Below, piece by piece: positions 34,391 to 46,067 of a stretch of DNA of 64,000 nucleotides. Source of the stretch: an uncultured Erysipelotrichaceae bacterium. GTDB taxonomy: Bacteria; Bacillota_I; Bacilli_A; Erysipelotrichales; Erysipelotrichaceae. A program made the translations under genes and the position numbers. Within the stretch, counting starts at the first letter, position 1; every line of letters starts with the position of its first letter. The notes below the pieces were generated by a model, which was given only the letters and a program-made list of their open reading frames with translations, did not search any database and had not been told where the DNA came from. The stretch spans positions 1 to 64,000 of the forward strand of contig OMXQ01000001.1 in the NCBI GenBank assembly GCA_900315065.1, in the 5' to 3' direction.

Positions 34391-34417
34391 TTAGCACTTC
34401 ATTATTGACAGTGCTAA
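34391..34417 (+). promoter_or_regulatory. CIRCE operator 1 (HrcA-binding)
   Basis: TTAGCACTT, nine bases, CAGTGCTAA: the CIRCE consensus TTAGCACTC-N9-GAGTGCTAA with only the innermost pair changed. It overlaps the -35 box of the hrcA promoter, so HrcA would block RNA polymerase directly. Confidence 0.95.
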
Positions 34418-34433
34418 GCTTTGGAAGTAATAT
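34405..34433 (+). promoter_or_regulatory. hrcA operon promoter
   Basis: TTGACA (34405-34410), a 17-base spacer and TAATAT (34428-34433). The -35 lies inside CIRCE 1 and the predicted start falls at CIRCE 2. Confidence 0.7.
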
Positions 34434-34434
34434 A

Positions 34435-34461
34435 CTAGCAGACACAAAAGCTGAGTGCTAA
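34435..34461 (+). promoter_or_regulatory. Degenerate second CIRCE next to the hrcA ribosome site
   Basis: The right arm GAGTGCTAA (34453-34461) is a perfect CIRCE half. Nine bases upstream the left arm CTAGCAGAC keeps six of nine consensus bases. The right arm abuts the AGGAGG ribosome site. Confidence 0.6.
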
Positions 34462-34477
34462 AGGAGGTGGGGTGAAG

Positions 34478-35527
34478 ATGTTGACGCCAAGAAGAATTGA
34501 AATCTTCAAAGCGATTGTCGATGAGTTTATCAAGACAGCAGAACCGGTAGGTTCCAAGACTCTGCAGAAGAAATATCACCTGCCTTATTCCAGTGCTACG
34601 ATCCGCAATGATATGCAGGTTCTGGAAGAAATGGGGTATCTTGAAAAAACCCATACTTCTTCCGGCAGAGTGCCAAGCACTGCAGGTTATAAATTCTATT
34701 GTGAGAATCTTCTGTCTGATGCCAGGATGGACAACAAGATGGAAATAGCCATCCGGGATGCCTTTGATGCTTCGAATATGAATATCAACGAAGCAGTCAG
34801 ACAAAGTTGTGAAATTCTCTCGTCTATGACGAATATGACTTCCGGTGCGATCGGCCCGGATGCACATGAGCAGAGACTGGAACATATCAAGCTCTTCCCG
34901 CTGGATGAAAGAAATGCAGTGTGTGTCTTTATTACCAACCTTGGTCATACTGAAACAAAGACTTTCCATTTTGACCAGGATGTACCAGTCAGTGATATTG
35001 AAAACTGTACGGAGATCCTGAATCAGAAACTGAAGGATGTCAGAATTGACCAGCTGGTGGATGAGATGGAAAGAATCAGACCGGAACTCAGTGCAGTAGT
35101 ACAGAGACATGATCTTCTCTTTACTGCCTTTGTCAAAGCATTCGTCAGGTTCGCCAGTGAAAATGTGTATTTCTCCGGCAAGGACAGAATGTTGTATCAG
35201 CCTGAGTTTGAAGACATCAACAAGCTCAAGAAACTTATGCAGATGCTGGATGACCAGTCAGTATGGAAAGACATGAACGGCAAGGCAAATGCAGTTGCCG
35301 TAACGACAAAGGGTGCCGAATTAACGTGGTACAACGATCTGGCAGTTGTCAGATCCAAGTTCCATGTCGGTGAGCATGAAACCGGTGAGTTTATGGTCGT
35401 CGGCCCGAGCCGCATGAATTATGACAAAGTTGTCGCAATGGTAGAATACGCTGCCAGAATGATTGAAAAAATGTACAACGCAGGAGGTGATGAGATCGAT
35501 GAATCAGGAAACAAAAAAGACAAGTGA
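34478..35527 (+). CDS. hrcA: Heat-inducible transcription repressor HrcA
   Basis: Represses class I heat-shock genes by binding CIRCE, with GroEL helping its folding. The N-terminal winged helix (LTPRRIEIFKAIVDEFIKTAEPVGSKTL, broken here only by position) is followed by SSATIRNDMQVLEEMGYLEK and HTSSGRVPSTAGY. About 349 residues. AAGGAGG at 34461-34467 is 10 bases from this ATG. A GTG at 34472 is in frame but only 4 bases away. The two CIRCE arms upstream imply autoregulation. It overlaps grpE by 29 bases. Confidence 0.95.
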   Translation: MLTPRRIEIFKAIVDEFIKTAEPVGSKTLQKKYHLPYSSATIRNDMQVLEEMGYLEKTHTSSGRVPSTAGYKFYCENLLSDARMDNKMEIAIRDAFDASNMNINEAVRQSCEILSSMTNMTSGAIGPDAHEQRLEHIKLFPLDERNAVCVFITNLGHTETKTFHFDQDVPVSDIENCTEILNQKLKDVRIDQLVDEMERIRPELSAVVQRHDLLFTAFVKAFVRFASENVYFSGKDRMLYQPEFEDINKLKKLMQMLDDQSVWKDMNGKANAVAVTTKGAELTWYNDLAVVRSKFHVGEHETGEFMVVGPSRMNYDKVVAMVEYAARMIEKMYNAGGDEIDESGNKKDK

Positions 35528-36128
35528 GCAGACTGAAGAAACAAAGCAGGCTGCAGAAAATACAGAGGCTGAAACAAAGGCTGAAGAAAAGCAGGTAGAA
35601 GAAGCACAGGCTTCTGAAGAGAAACCTGCTGAAAAGGCTGAAGAAAAAAAGCCGGAAGAAAAGAAACCAACGCATGAAGAGGAACTGGAAGCCCAGGTAA
35701 AGAAACTTACCGAGCAGGTCAATGTTCTGAAAAATGAATATGCGCGTGCTTATGCCGATACAGAAAACATGAAGAAGAGACTGCAGAAGGAACATGATTC
35801 CTTCGCAAAGTATCACATCCAGTCCTTCGCAATTGAATTGCTGCCGGTATTGGACAATTGTGAAAGAGCGCTTGCCATTCAGGGAATCGATGAAAACATG
35901 AAGAAAGGGCTGGAGATGATATACAGCCAGCTGAAGAGCGCCCTTGAAAAAGAAGGCGTTACGGAAATCGAAGCTGAAGGCAGGCCGTTCGATGGCAATT
36001 GGCATCAGGCTCTGATGAGCGAGCACAAAGACGGCGTTGAGCCGGGTATGGTTTTGCAGGTATTGCAGAAAGGATACAAATTAAAAGACCGCATTCTCAG
36101 AGCGGCTATGGTAAAGGTCAGTGACTGA
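35499..36128 (+). CDS. grpE: Nucleotide exchange factor GrpE
   Basis: Releases ADP from DnaK. 209 residues: a long Glu/Lys/Ala-rich N-terminal tail (about 1-65), a coiled coil (EELEAQVKKLTEQVNVLKNEYARAY split across it), and the C-terminal beta domain with HQALMSEHKDGVEPGMVLQV. The frame opens earlier, but GGAGG at 35483-35487 serves the ATG at 35499. Unusually it starts inside the end of hrcA, so the two are translationally linked. Confidence 0.95.
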   Translation: MNQETKKTSEQTEETKQAAENTEAETKAEEKQVEEAQASEEKPAEKAEEKKPEEKKPTHEEELEAQVKKLTEQVNVLKNEYARAYADTENMKKRLQKEHDSFAKYHIQSFAIELLPVLDNCERALAIQGIDENMKKGLEMIYSQLKSALEKEGVTEIEAEGRPFDGNWHQALMSEHKDGVEPGMVLQVLQKGYKLKDRILRAAMVKVSD

Positions 36129-36138
36129 CCGGAGGTGA

Positions 36139-37980
<1,842 letters not shown>

Positions 37981-37990
37981 TAAAATCATA

Positions 37991-38021
37991 AAGAGTGCGG
38001 AACTGTAGTTTCCGCATTCTT
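37991..38021 (+). other. Intercistronic hairpin between dnaK and dnaJ
   Basis: Twelve-pair stem (37991-38002 with 38010-38021, one G-T pair) with a 7-base loop but no T-run. It may stabilise the dnaK message, mark a processing site or partly lower dnaJ expression. Confidence 0.7.
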
Positions 38022-38044
38022 ACTTTATGGAAGCAGGTGACGAT

Positions 38045-39175
38045 ATGGCTGAGAAAAGAGATTATTACGAAGTACTGGGAGTTTCCAAAAGCGCTACGGA
38101 TGATGAAATCAAGCGTGCGTACCGGAAACTTGCCAAGAAATATCACCCGGACCTGAACAAGGCACCGGATGCAGCTGAAAAATTCAAGGAAGTAAACGAA
38201 GCATACGAAGTGCTTTCTGATCCGCAGAAGCGTCAGACCTATGACCAGTTCGGCTTTGCCGGCATGGATGGTTCACAGGCAGGCGGTTTCAATCAGGGCT
38301 TTGCAGGTGCAGGTTTTGATGACTTCTCCGATATCTTCTCATCTTTCTTCGGCGGCGGTTTCGGAGGCGGTTCGCAAAGACGTGCCTCGAATGCGCCAAG
38401 ACGCGGTGAAGATAAATATATGCGGATGAATGTTTCCTTTATGGATGCATGTTTCGGCAAGACGGAAACCATCAATTTATCCGTCGATGAAATGTGTCCG
38501 CATTGTCATGGCAGCGGGGCAGATTCTCCTTCTGATGTAGAGACCTGTTCCAGGTGTCATGGTTCCGGTACTGTCATTACCCAGCAGAGAACTGCTTTCG
38601 GCATGTTCCAGCAGCAGTCCGTTTGCCCGGATTGCCGAGGGACTGGCAAGAAGGTCAGAAAAGTCTGCAGAGAATGCGGCGGCCAGGGATACATTCATAA
38701 GAGAGAAAGCGTTGATATCAAGATCCCGGCAGGTATCGCTACCGGCCAGCAGCTGAGAGTTGCCGGCAAGGGCGAAAGAGGAACCAACGGCGGTCCTAAC
38801 GGTGATCTCTTTATTGAGATCAATGTGCTTGCCCATAACAAATTCTCCAGAAACGGCAAGGATATCTATCTGGAAATTCCGGTCAGTGCCGTTGATGCAA
38901 CTTTAGGTGTCAGTGTTGATGTGCCGACAATCTATGGTGATGTTACGATGAAGATTCCAGCAGGTACACAGGACGGCACCAAGCTGAGATTGAAGGAAAA
39001 GGGTGTTGTTGATATCAGAGGCGGCCGCAAAGGCGATCAGATTGTCACAGTCAAAGTCAAGGTAGATGAACACCTTACTTCAAAGGAAAAGGAACTCTAC
39101 AAGCAGCTGCAGGAAATGCAGAATGATGGTTCCGGCAAGACCATGTGGCAGCGCTTCAAGGAATCATTCAGCTGA
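38045..39175 (+). CDS. dnaJ: Chaperone DnaJ (Hsp40)
   Basis: Stimulates DnaK ATP hydrolysis. J domain with YHPDLNK (HPD) near residue 30, a Gly/Phe-rich region at about 75-120, and four CxxCxGxG-type zinc repeats ([32 protein letters not shown]), then two substrate-binding domains. 376 residues. The frame opens 18 bases earlier, but AGGTGA lies 5 bases before this ATG. Confidence 0.97.
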   Translation: MAEKRDYYEVLGVSKSATDDEIKRAYRKLAKKYHPDLNKAPDAAEKFKEVNEAYEVLSDPQKRQTYDQFGFAGMDGSQAGGFNQGFAGAGFDDFSDIFSSFFGGGFGGGSQRRASNAPRRGEDKYMRMNVSFMDACFGKTETINLSVDEMCPHCHGSGADSPSDVETCSRCHGSGTVITQQRTAFGMFQQQSVCPDCRGTGKKVRKVCRECGGQGYIHKRESVDIKIPAGIATGQQLRVAGKGERGTNGGPNGDLFIEINVLAHNKFSRNGKDIYLEIPVSAVDATLGVSVDVPTIYGDVTMKIPAGTQDGTKLRLKEKGVVDIRGGRKGDQIVTVKVKVDEHLTSKEKELYKQLQEMQNDGSGKTMWQRFKESFS

Positions 39176-39254
39176 TAAAAAATATTATTAAACAAAACAA
39201 ATCACATTTCACAAACGACAGACTTTCAGGGGAGAGAACTGAAGGAGGTGTCTT

Positions 39255-41807
39255 ATGAATCCGGAAATGATGACAGAAGCATTGCAGAGAATTATCTCTG
39301 ATGCATATACAAAAGCACAGCAGGGGCACAATAGTGAAGTTACTGCTGAGCATATCTTATTAAGTATCCTGGAAGACAGCACGGCTGACGGGATCTGGGA
39401 AAGACTGCATGTCAACAAGAAAGAAATTGAGTCTGTAGTCAGGAACTATGCCGACCAGCTTGCCAGTGTTTCAGGCAACAACCAGCCTGCTTTAAGCAGA
39501 GAAGTATCTTATGCATGGCAGAACGCTCTTGATTACATGAAGAAAAAGGGCGACAAGTACATGTCGGTAGCAGCTTTGCTGATTGGTCTTTTCGAAACGG
39601 ATGCACCGGTAATCAAAGCCATCCAGCAGAAATACCATGCAGATGCCAGAGCTGTAATTAAAGCAGAAGAAGACAGAAGAGGCGGTATGAAGATGGACGA
39701 TGCCGGGGATGAAGCCCAGCTGGATGCCCTGAAGAAATACGGCCATGATCTGGTTCAGGAAGTCAAGGACGGCAAGATTGATCCGGTCATCGGCAGAGAT
39801 GACGAAATCCGCCGTGTCATAGAAATCCTGTCCCGTAAAACAAAGAATAACCCGGTATTGATTGGTGAGCCTGGTGTCGGTAAGACAGCTATTGTTGAAG
39901 GTCTTGCCTGGCGTATTTACCGGGGTGATGTGCCGCAGGGCTTGCGCAACAAGAAACTGATTGAACTCGACATGGGTGCCTTGATTGCAGGTGCCAAGTA
40001 CAGAGGTGAATTTGAAGAAAGACTCAAGGGTGTCCTGAAGGCTGTCAAACAGGCCAACGGCAACATCATTCTCTTCATCGATGAAATTCATAATCTGGTC
40101 GGTGCCGGCAAGACAGAAGGCTCTATGGATGCGGCCAACATGCTTAAGCCGATGTTAGCAAGAGGCGAGCTCAAGTGCATCGGTGCTACTACCTTCGATG
40201 AATATCGTCTTTATATCGAAAAGGACAAAGCTCTGGAAAGAAGATTCCAGAAGATCATGGTTTCCGAGCCGACTGTCGAAGATACCATCGCTATTTTAAG
40301 AGGTCTCAAGGAAAGATTTGAGACTTTCCATAACGTTACAATCAAAGATGAAGCTCTGATCGCTGCTGCAACTTTATCAGACAGATACATTACTGACAGG
40401 TACCTGCCGGATAAGGCAATTGACCTGGTCGATGAAGCGTGTGCATGCATCCGTACGGAAATGGATTCTGTTCCGCAGGAATTGGATGAGCTGAATCGTA
40501 AGATCATGACCCTGGAGATTGAGAAGACTTCCCTGACCAAGGAACAGGATCAGAAATCACAGAACAGATTAGCTGAAATTGAAAAGGAACTTGCATCCCT
40601 GAAAGAAAAGCAGTCTGCGATGAATTCGCAATGGCAGAAGGAAAAGGAAGAACTCAATTCTGCCAAGGATGCCAAGGAAAAACTTGAAAGAGCCAAGCTC
40701 GATCTGCAGCAGGCCCAGTATGACGGCGACTATGAAAAAGCCGGCCAGCTTCAGTATCAGACTATCCCGGATCTTGAACGCATGATCAAAGAAGCAGATG
40801 CCATCGATGACAAGCGCATGATCCAGCAGACGGTTGACCAGGACATGATCGCCAAAATCGTATCCAGATGGACGCATATTGAAGTATCCAGACTGCAGAC
40901 AACCGAAAGACAGAAGATTCTGCATCTGCCTGAATTCTTAGCCAAGAGAGTTATGGGCCAGGATGAAGCTCTGAAACTGGTAAGTGATGCTATTATGCGT
41001 TCCAAGGCTAACATTCAGGATGAGAACCGACCGTTGGGTTCCTTCCTCTTCCTGGGTCCTACCGGCGTCGGCAAGACCGAAGTTGCCAAGGCTCTTGCTC
41101 AGCAGCTGTTCGATGATGAATCCAAGATCATCAGAATTGATATGTCCGAATACATGGAGAAATTCAGTGTATCCAGACTCATCGGCGCTCCTCCGGGATA
41201 CGTCGGCTATGAAGAAGGCGGCCAGTTAACGGAACAGGTCAGAAGAAATCCTTACAGCATTGTCCTTCTCGACGAAATCGAAAAGGCCCATCCAGATGTC
41301 TTCAATATTCTGCTTCAGATTCTTGATGAAGGCAGAATCACTGATTCCAAGGGTGTTGTCGTTGACTTCAAGAACACCATTATCATTATGACATCCAACC
41401 TGGGTTCCCAGTATGCCTTCGATGATAATGCGGAAGAAAGAAGACAGCACTATCTGGAAGAAGTACATAAGTTCTTCAAGCCGGAACTGATCAACCGTAT
41501 TGATGAAATCATCGTCTTCAATGCTTTAGGCAAAGACGTACAGGTAAAGATCGCCGACAAGTTCCTGAATATCCTCAAGGAAAGACTTGCCAAAAGAGAT
41601 ATTCATCTTCTTGTTACAGATCGTGCCAAGCAGAGAATCATTGATCTCGGCGTAGATCCGCAATATGGTGCACGTCCGATGAGACGTCATATCCAGCGTG
41701 ATATTGAAACCGAAGTTGCCAAGGTTATCCTGGCAGATCCGGATTGCGCCGGCAAGACGATCACCGTCGATGCAGATGATGACCGCTACATTGTTTCGAT
41801 CAATTAA
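39255..41807 (+). CDS. clpB: ATP-dependent disaggregase ClpB
   Basis: Works with DnaK to dissolve aggregates. 850 residues: the N-terminal Clp repeats (1-145), AAA+ 1 with Walker A at 204-211 (GEPGVGKT), a middle coiled coil (about 400-520) and AAA+ 2 with Walker A at 601-608 (GPTGVGKT). The [18 protein letters not shown] linker is present. The long middle domain marks ClpB rather than ClpC. AAGGAGG ribosome site. The 79-base gap after dnaJ has no terminator and I see no CtsR heptad, so it may be read through from the CIRCE-controlled operon. Confidence 0.96.
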   Translation: MNPEMMTEALQRIISDAYTKAQQGHNSEVTAEHILLSILEDSTADGIWERLHVNKKEIESVVRNYADQLASVSGNNQPALSREVSYAWQNALDYMKKKGDKYMSVAALLIGLFETDAPVIKAIQQKYHADARAVIKAEEDRRGGMKMDDAGDEAQLDALKKYGHDLVQEVKDGKIDPVIGRDDEIRRVIEILSRKTKNNPVLIGEPGVGKTAIVEGLAWRIYRGDVPQGLRNKKLIELDMGALIAGAKYRGEFEERLKGVLKAVKQANGNIILFIDEIHNLVGAGKTEGSMDAANMLKPMLARGELKCIGATTFDEYRLYIEKDKALERRFQKIMVSEPTVEDTIAILRGLKERFETFHNVTIKDEALIAAATLSDRYITDRYLPDKAIDLVDEACACIRTEMDSVPQELDELNRKIMTLEIEKTSLTKEQDQKSQNRLAEIEKELASLKEKQSAMNSQWQKEKEELNSAKDAKEKLERAKLDLQQAQYDGDYEKAGQLQYQTIPDLERMIKEADAIDDKRMIQQTVDQDMIAKIVSRWTHIEVSRLQTTERQKILHLPEFLAKRVMGQDEALKLVSDAIMRSKANIQDENRPLGSFLFLGPTGVGKTEVAKALAQQLFDDESKIIRIDMSEYMEKFSVSRLIGAPPGYVGYEEGGQLTEQVRRNPYSIVLLDEIEKAHPDVFNILLQILDEGRITDSKGVVVDFKNTIIIMTSNLGSQYAFDDNAEERRQHYLEEVHKFFKPELINRIDEIIVFNALGKDVQVKIADKFLNILKERLAKRDIHLLVTDRAKQRIIDLGVDPQYGARPMRRHIQRDIETEVAKVILADPDCAGKTITVDADDDRYIVSIN

Positions 41808-41816
41808 CATTAAATG

Positions 41817-41847
41817 AGCAGGTGTGCAGAAGCATGCCTGCTTTTTT
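41817..41847 (+). terminator. Terminator after clpB
   Basis: AGCAGG/CCTGCT arms (41817-41822 with 41837-41842), an inner TGC/GCA pair and T6. Confidence 0.85.
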
Positions 41848-41914
41848 GCTGAAATTTCAGATTTTTTCTGATGAACGGAAAGAATTCATGAAATGAAAAT
41901 AAGATGAGGATATT

Positions 41915-41989
41915 ATGCTTTATCCGCATGTAGATTCTGAAAACACCGGTATTTCAGGCGGAATTTCCTGCATATGTCAACGTTTCTGA
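41915..41989 (+). CDS. Possible 24-residue peptide ORF
   Basis: A GAGG about 5 bases before an ATG opens a frame of 24 codons in the 262-base gap after clpB. The predicted peptide ends GGISCICQRF with two Cys. There is no comparison or signal-peptide evidence, and short frames arise by chance, so this is a weak call. Confidence 0.2.
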   Translation: MLYPHVDSENTGISGGISCICQRF

Positions 41990-41992
41990 GAA

Positions 41993-42006
41993 ATTATGTA
42001 CATAAT
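41993..42006. promoter_or_regulatory. Perfect 14-base palindrome
   Basis: ATTATGTACATAAT reads the same on both strands. It lies 36 bases upstream of the TTGACA box of the HAD gene. The shape suggests a dimeric regulator site, with no family assigned. Confidence 0.4.
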
Positions 42007-42042
42007 ATGAACCAAAACGGGTATTATGGCTCTGTCAGTTGA

Positions 42043-42071
42043 TTGACATCTTCCAAAAAGGGATCCATAGT
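42043..42071 (+). promoter_or_regulatory. Promoter upstream of the HAD_SAK-like gene
   Basis: Perfect TTGACA (42043-42048), a 17-base spacer and CATAGT (42066-42071, four of six). A second possible -10, TATGAT, lies at 42109-42114. Confidence 0.45.
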
Positions 42072-42127
42072 AAGTAAGGAATCGCTTTCATTTTTCAATA
42101 CTTTAGGGTATGATAATGGGACAGATT

Positions 42128-42709
42128 ATGAGTGAGAATATAGTAGATGCATCTTCACTGCATGCGATAGAAAAAACGATATCAGCCAATGCCGGAAGAG
42201 GGAAGAAACATATTTATCTCTTTCTGGATTTTGACGGTGTCATCAATCTCTTTATCGATACAGACAGAGACGATGCCGTTGAGATTATGCGCAAGCGCGC
42301 TGAAACCATGGAATTTGCGGACAGGGAATGTGTACGCAATCTGGATCAGCTTCTTTCTGATCATCCGGAAATCGACGTCATTATTTCTTCTTCCTGGAGA
42401 TTGAAGGGTGTTGAATATTGCCGTCAGTATCTGAAAAAAGCAGGTCTGAACAGAGTCAGTCAGATCACGGATGTGATTGAACATAAGGAAGAACTCCACC
42501 GCAGTCAGGAAATTGCCAATTATCTGCTGCAGCATCCTGATTATACCGATTATATGATCTTTGATGATCAATCTATGTCAGTCTTCGGCGACAGATGGGT
42601 CTACACGCATCCTTACCACGGATATGATGCAGAAAGAGATGCCTGGGTCAGACAGAATCTTCTGCATGAACGTCATGCGATAGATGGTAAAACTGTATTG
42701 AGCAGCTGA
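42128..42709 (+). CDS. HAD-like protein of the Swiss-Army-Knife RNA-repair type
   Basis: About 193 residues. FLDFDGVINLF supplies the HAD catalytic Asp pair, VIISSSWRLKG the second motif and MIFDDQSM the acidic end. This pattern matches the HAD domain group found with RNA ligase/repair proteins (HAD_SAK), but here it is free-standing with no ligase nearby. The true start is uncertain: ATG codons at 42110, 42116 and 42128 are in frame and only a weak GGGA precedes the last. Bounded by terminators, so a single-gene unit. Substrate unknown. Confidence 0.7.
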   Translation: MSENIVDASSLHAIEKTISANAGRGKKHIYLFLDFDGVINLFIDTDRDDAVEIMRKRAETMEFADRECVRNLDQLLSDHPEIDVIISSSWRLKGVEYCRQYLKKAGLNRVSQITDVIEHKEELHRSQEIANYLLQHPDYTDYMIFDDQSMSVFGDRWVYTHPYHGYDAERDAWVRQNLLHERHAIDGKTVLSS

Positions 42710-42735
42710 ATAAATAACACACGAATATAACAATG

Positions 42736-42768
42736 AGAAGATGCAATACTGTCAGCATCTTCTTTTTA
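42736..42768 (+). terminator. Terminator after the HAD_SAK-like gene
   Basis: AGAAGATGC/GCATCTTCT arms (42736-42744 with 42755-42763), a 10-base loop and a T tail. Confidence 0.85.
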
Positions 42769-42795
42769 TATTTCAGACAGAAAACAGAAAATCTG

Positions 42796-42804
42796 TGATA
42801 CACT
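42796..42804 (+). promoter_or_regulatory. Extended -10 box 6 bases before the Cof-type HAD gene
   Basis: TGATACACT resembles a TGn -10. Six bases separate it from the ATG at 42811, and no Shine-Dalgarno is present. Possible leaderless start. Confidence 0.35.
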
Positions 42805-42810
42805 ACAGGC

Positions 42811-43626
42811 ATGATCAAAGCGTGTTTCTTCGATATAGATGGTACTTTGTTACCAGGTGATACAAAGCAGGTTCCCCAGGATGCACAAAGAGCTCTGCGC
42901 CTGCTGCATGAAAAGGGGATCTATCTCTTTATCTCAAGCGGCAGACCTTTGAAGCACATGGAATTGATGCCGGATAGTCTGCTGTCGCTTCCTTTTGACG
43001 GCTTTGTCTTGTTAAACGGACAATACTGTATTGATAAAGAAAAACATGAATTACGCAGACACCCGATTTCCAGGGAAGCTCTGCAGGCGCTGGTGCCGTG
43101 GCTGAAGGCACAGTCCTTCCCGTGTTCCATTCATGAGCTGGACTTCGGCTATGATCTGAATGAGAATCCGGGCATGAAGGAATACTTAGCTTCCATCAAC
43201 CGTCTTGACCAGCTGCCGCCGGTTCTGAATCCGGTAAGAGCATTGGTTCACGAAACTTTTATGATCTGTCCGTATATTGATGAAAGCATGGATGCAGAAT
43301 TTCTGAAACACGCCCCGGGCATGAAGAGTGCCCGATGGACGCCTCAGTTTGCGGATATGATTCCGGCCGACGGCGGCAAGGACAAAGGACTGGAAACCAT
43401 GGGCAGACATTTCAGGTTCACCAGAGAAGAAATGCTGGCATGCGGAGATGCGGGAAATGATCTGCCGATGTTCCGTTATGCCGGACATAGTGTTTGTCTG
43501 GGCAACGGGACACAACCTGCCAAAGCGGAAGCAGAATTTATTACCTCTGATATTCATGAAGGCGGCATTGCAAGAGCGCTTGTCCATTATGGTCTTCTTA
43601 CGGAAGAAGAAGCAGGTCTTCACTAA
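42811..43626 (+). CDS. Cof-type HAD-IIB family hydrolase
   Basis: 271 residues. The catalytic motif FFDIDGTLLPGD is at the N-terminus, FISSGRP is motif II and CGDAGNDLPMF is motif IV. The alpha/beta cap between about 85 and 190 marks subclass IIB. Family members dephosphorylate sugar phosphates, nucleotides or cofactors; nothing near by names the substrate. The start lacks a ribosome site. Confidence 0.9.
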   Translation: MIKACFFDIDGTLLPGDTKQVPQDAQRALRLLHEKGIYLFISSGRPLKHMELMPDSLLSLPFDGFVLLNGQYCIDKEKHELRRHPISREALQALVPWLKAQSFPCSIHELDFGYDLNENPGMKEYLASINRLDQLPPVLNPVRALVHETFMICPYIDESMDAEFLKHAPGMKSARWTPQFADMIPADGGKDKGLETMGRHFRFTREEMLACGDAGNDLPMFRYAGHSVCLGNGTQPAKAEAEFITSDIHEGGIARALVHYGLLTEEEAGLH

Positions 43627-43636
43627 TGGATCATTG

Positions 43637-43658
43637 AAAACGGCAATGACCGTTTTTT
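43637..43658 (+). terminator. Terminator after the Cof-type HAD gene
   Basis: AAAACGG/CCGTTTT arms (43637-43643 with 43650-43656) with a CAATGA loop, running into T6. Confidence 0.8.
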
Positions 43659-43715
43659 AATTTGCCGGGATGACAGGTTCTGTAATACGGCTGGTGTTTC
43701 TTCCGGTTTTTGCTG

Positions 43716-43748
43716 CAAAATAAAAGGACCACATCGCTGTGATCCTTT
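43716..43748 (-). terminator. Terminator of purA
   Basis: Minus-strand 11-pair stem (43748-43738 with 43733-43723, one G-T pair), a GCGA loop and a TTTATTTT tail. Confidence 0.85.
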
Positions 43749-43770
43749 GCCTGCAATAAGATGATGCAGA

Positions 43771-45081
<1,311 letters not shown>

Positions 45082-45083
45082 TT

Positions 45084-45110
45084 ATTTTATCACAATCATG
45101 TGTGTGTAAA
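45084..45110 (-). promoter_or_regulatory. purA promoter
   Basis: Minus strand TTTACA (45110-45105), 15 bases, TAAAAT (45089-45084). The spacer is short, so strength may be modest. No PurR-type site is apparent. Confidence 0.45.
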
Positions 45111-45147
45111 AGATGAGGTTCATAATTTTTAATTATTTTTCTGTCCA

Positions 45148-45156
45148 TGGTAGAAT
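45148..45156 (+). promoter_or_regulatory. Extended -10 box of mrp
   Basis: TGGTAGAAT (TGn plus TAGAAT) lies 27 bases before the mrp ATG, in the purA-mrp divergent region. Confidence 0.4.
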
Positions 45157-45182
45157 ATTGTTCGTGAGGTGAAAGTTTTTTT

Positions 45183-46007
45183 ATGAGTGAAAGAAATTCA
45201 AAGGGCAAAACACCGGAAGATTACGGTTTTCATATGCCTGATAAAAACAATTTCAAAATTGATTTCAATGAAAGATCTTCTGTAAAGAAGGTGATCGGCG
45301 TTGTCTCTGGCAAGGGAGGCGTCGGCAAGTCTTTCGTTACCAGCATGCTTGCATCTGAAATGGCGAGAAGAGGTCATCGTACAGCAGTTCTGGACGGTGA
45401 TATTACCGGACCTTCCCAGGGCAAGGCATTCGGCATACATGAAAGAGCTACCGGCGACGGCCAGCTGATTTACCCGGCAATTACGAAGAAAGGCATCCAG
45501 GTCATGACGACAAACATGATTCTTGATACCGATGAAACGCCGGTGATCTGGAGAGGTCCGATGGTTGCCAATGTGCTGAAGCAGTTCTATCAGGAAGTTT
45601 ACTGGAACGACGTTGATTATATGTTCGTTGATATGCCTCCGGGAACTTCTGATGTTCCGCTGACTGCTTTCCAGTCTTTCAAGCTGGACGGCATTGTCAT
45701 TGTTACTTCCCCGCAGGAACTGGTATCCATGGTTGTTGAAAAAGCCATCAACATGGCAAATATGATGAATATCAGAGTACTGGGCTTAGTCGAAAATATG
45801 AGCTATGTCCAGTGCCCGAAGTGCGGCGAAAAGATTTATGTATTCGGCAAGTCCCATATTCAGGAAGTTGCTGAAAAGTATCATCTGCCGGTTATTGCAA
45901 GAGTGCCGCTGGATCCGCGTATTTCTGAAGCAAGTGATGCCGGTGCGGTTGAAGATCTTGAAGTAGAAGAAATCAAGCCGGCTGCAGATTTCATCGAAAG
46001 TCTCTGA
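45183..46007 (+). CDS. Mrp/NBP35 family ATP-binding protein
   Basis: 274 residues of the deviant Walker P-loop family that carries or inserts Fe-S clusters. SGKGGVGKS is at residues 42-50, VFVDMPPGTSDVPLT is the switch region and VQCPKCGEK holds the CxxC that can bridge a cluster between subunits. GAGGTG lies about 12 bases from the ATG. Followed by a two-component system after 60 bases, with no terminator seen between them. Confidence 0.93.
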   Translation: MSERNSKGKTPEDYGFHMPDKNNFKIDFNERSSVKKVIGVVSGKGGVGKSFVTSMLASEMARRGHRTAVLDGDITGPSQGKAFGIHERATGDGQLIYPAITKKGIQVMTTNMILDTDETPVIWRGPMVANVLKQFYQEVYWNDVDYMFVDMPPGTSDVPLTAFQSFKLDGIVIVTSPQELVSMVVEKAINMANMMNIRVLGLVENMSYVQCPKCGEKIYVFGKSHIQEVAEKYHLPVIARVPLDPRISEASDAGAVEDLEVEEIKPAADFIESL

Positions 46008-46067
46008 AAACATCACCTGGCGTTCACATTGCATTATTACCATGAGAAGCATAAGGAGAGAAAAGGT

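Noticed and set aside
39176-39254. Possible CtsR operator before clpB
   Set aside because: I searched by eye for the GGTCAAA heptad repeat and found none.
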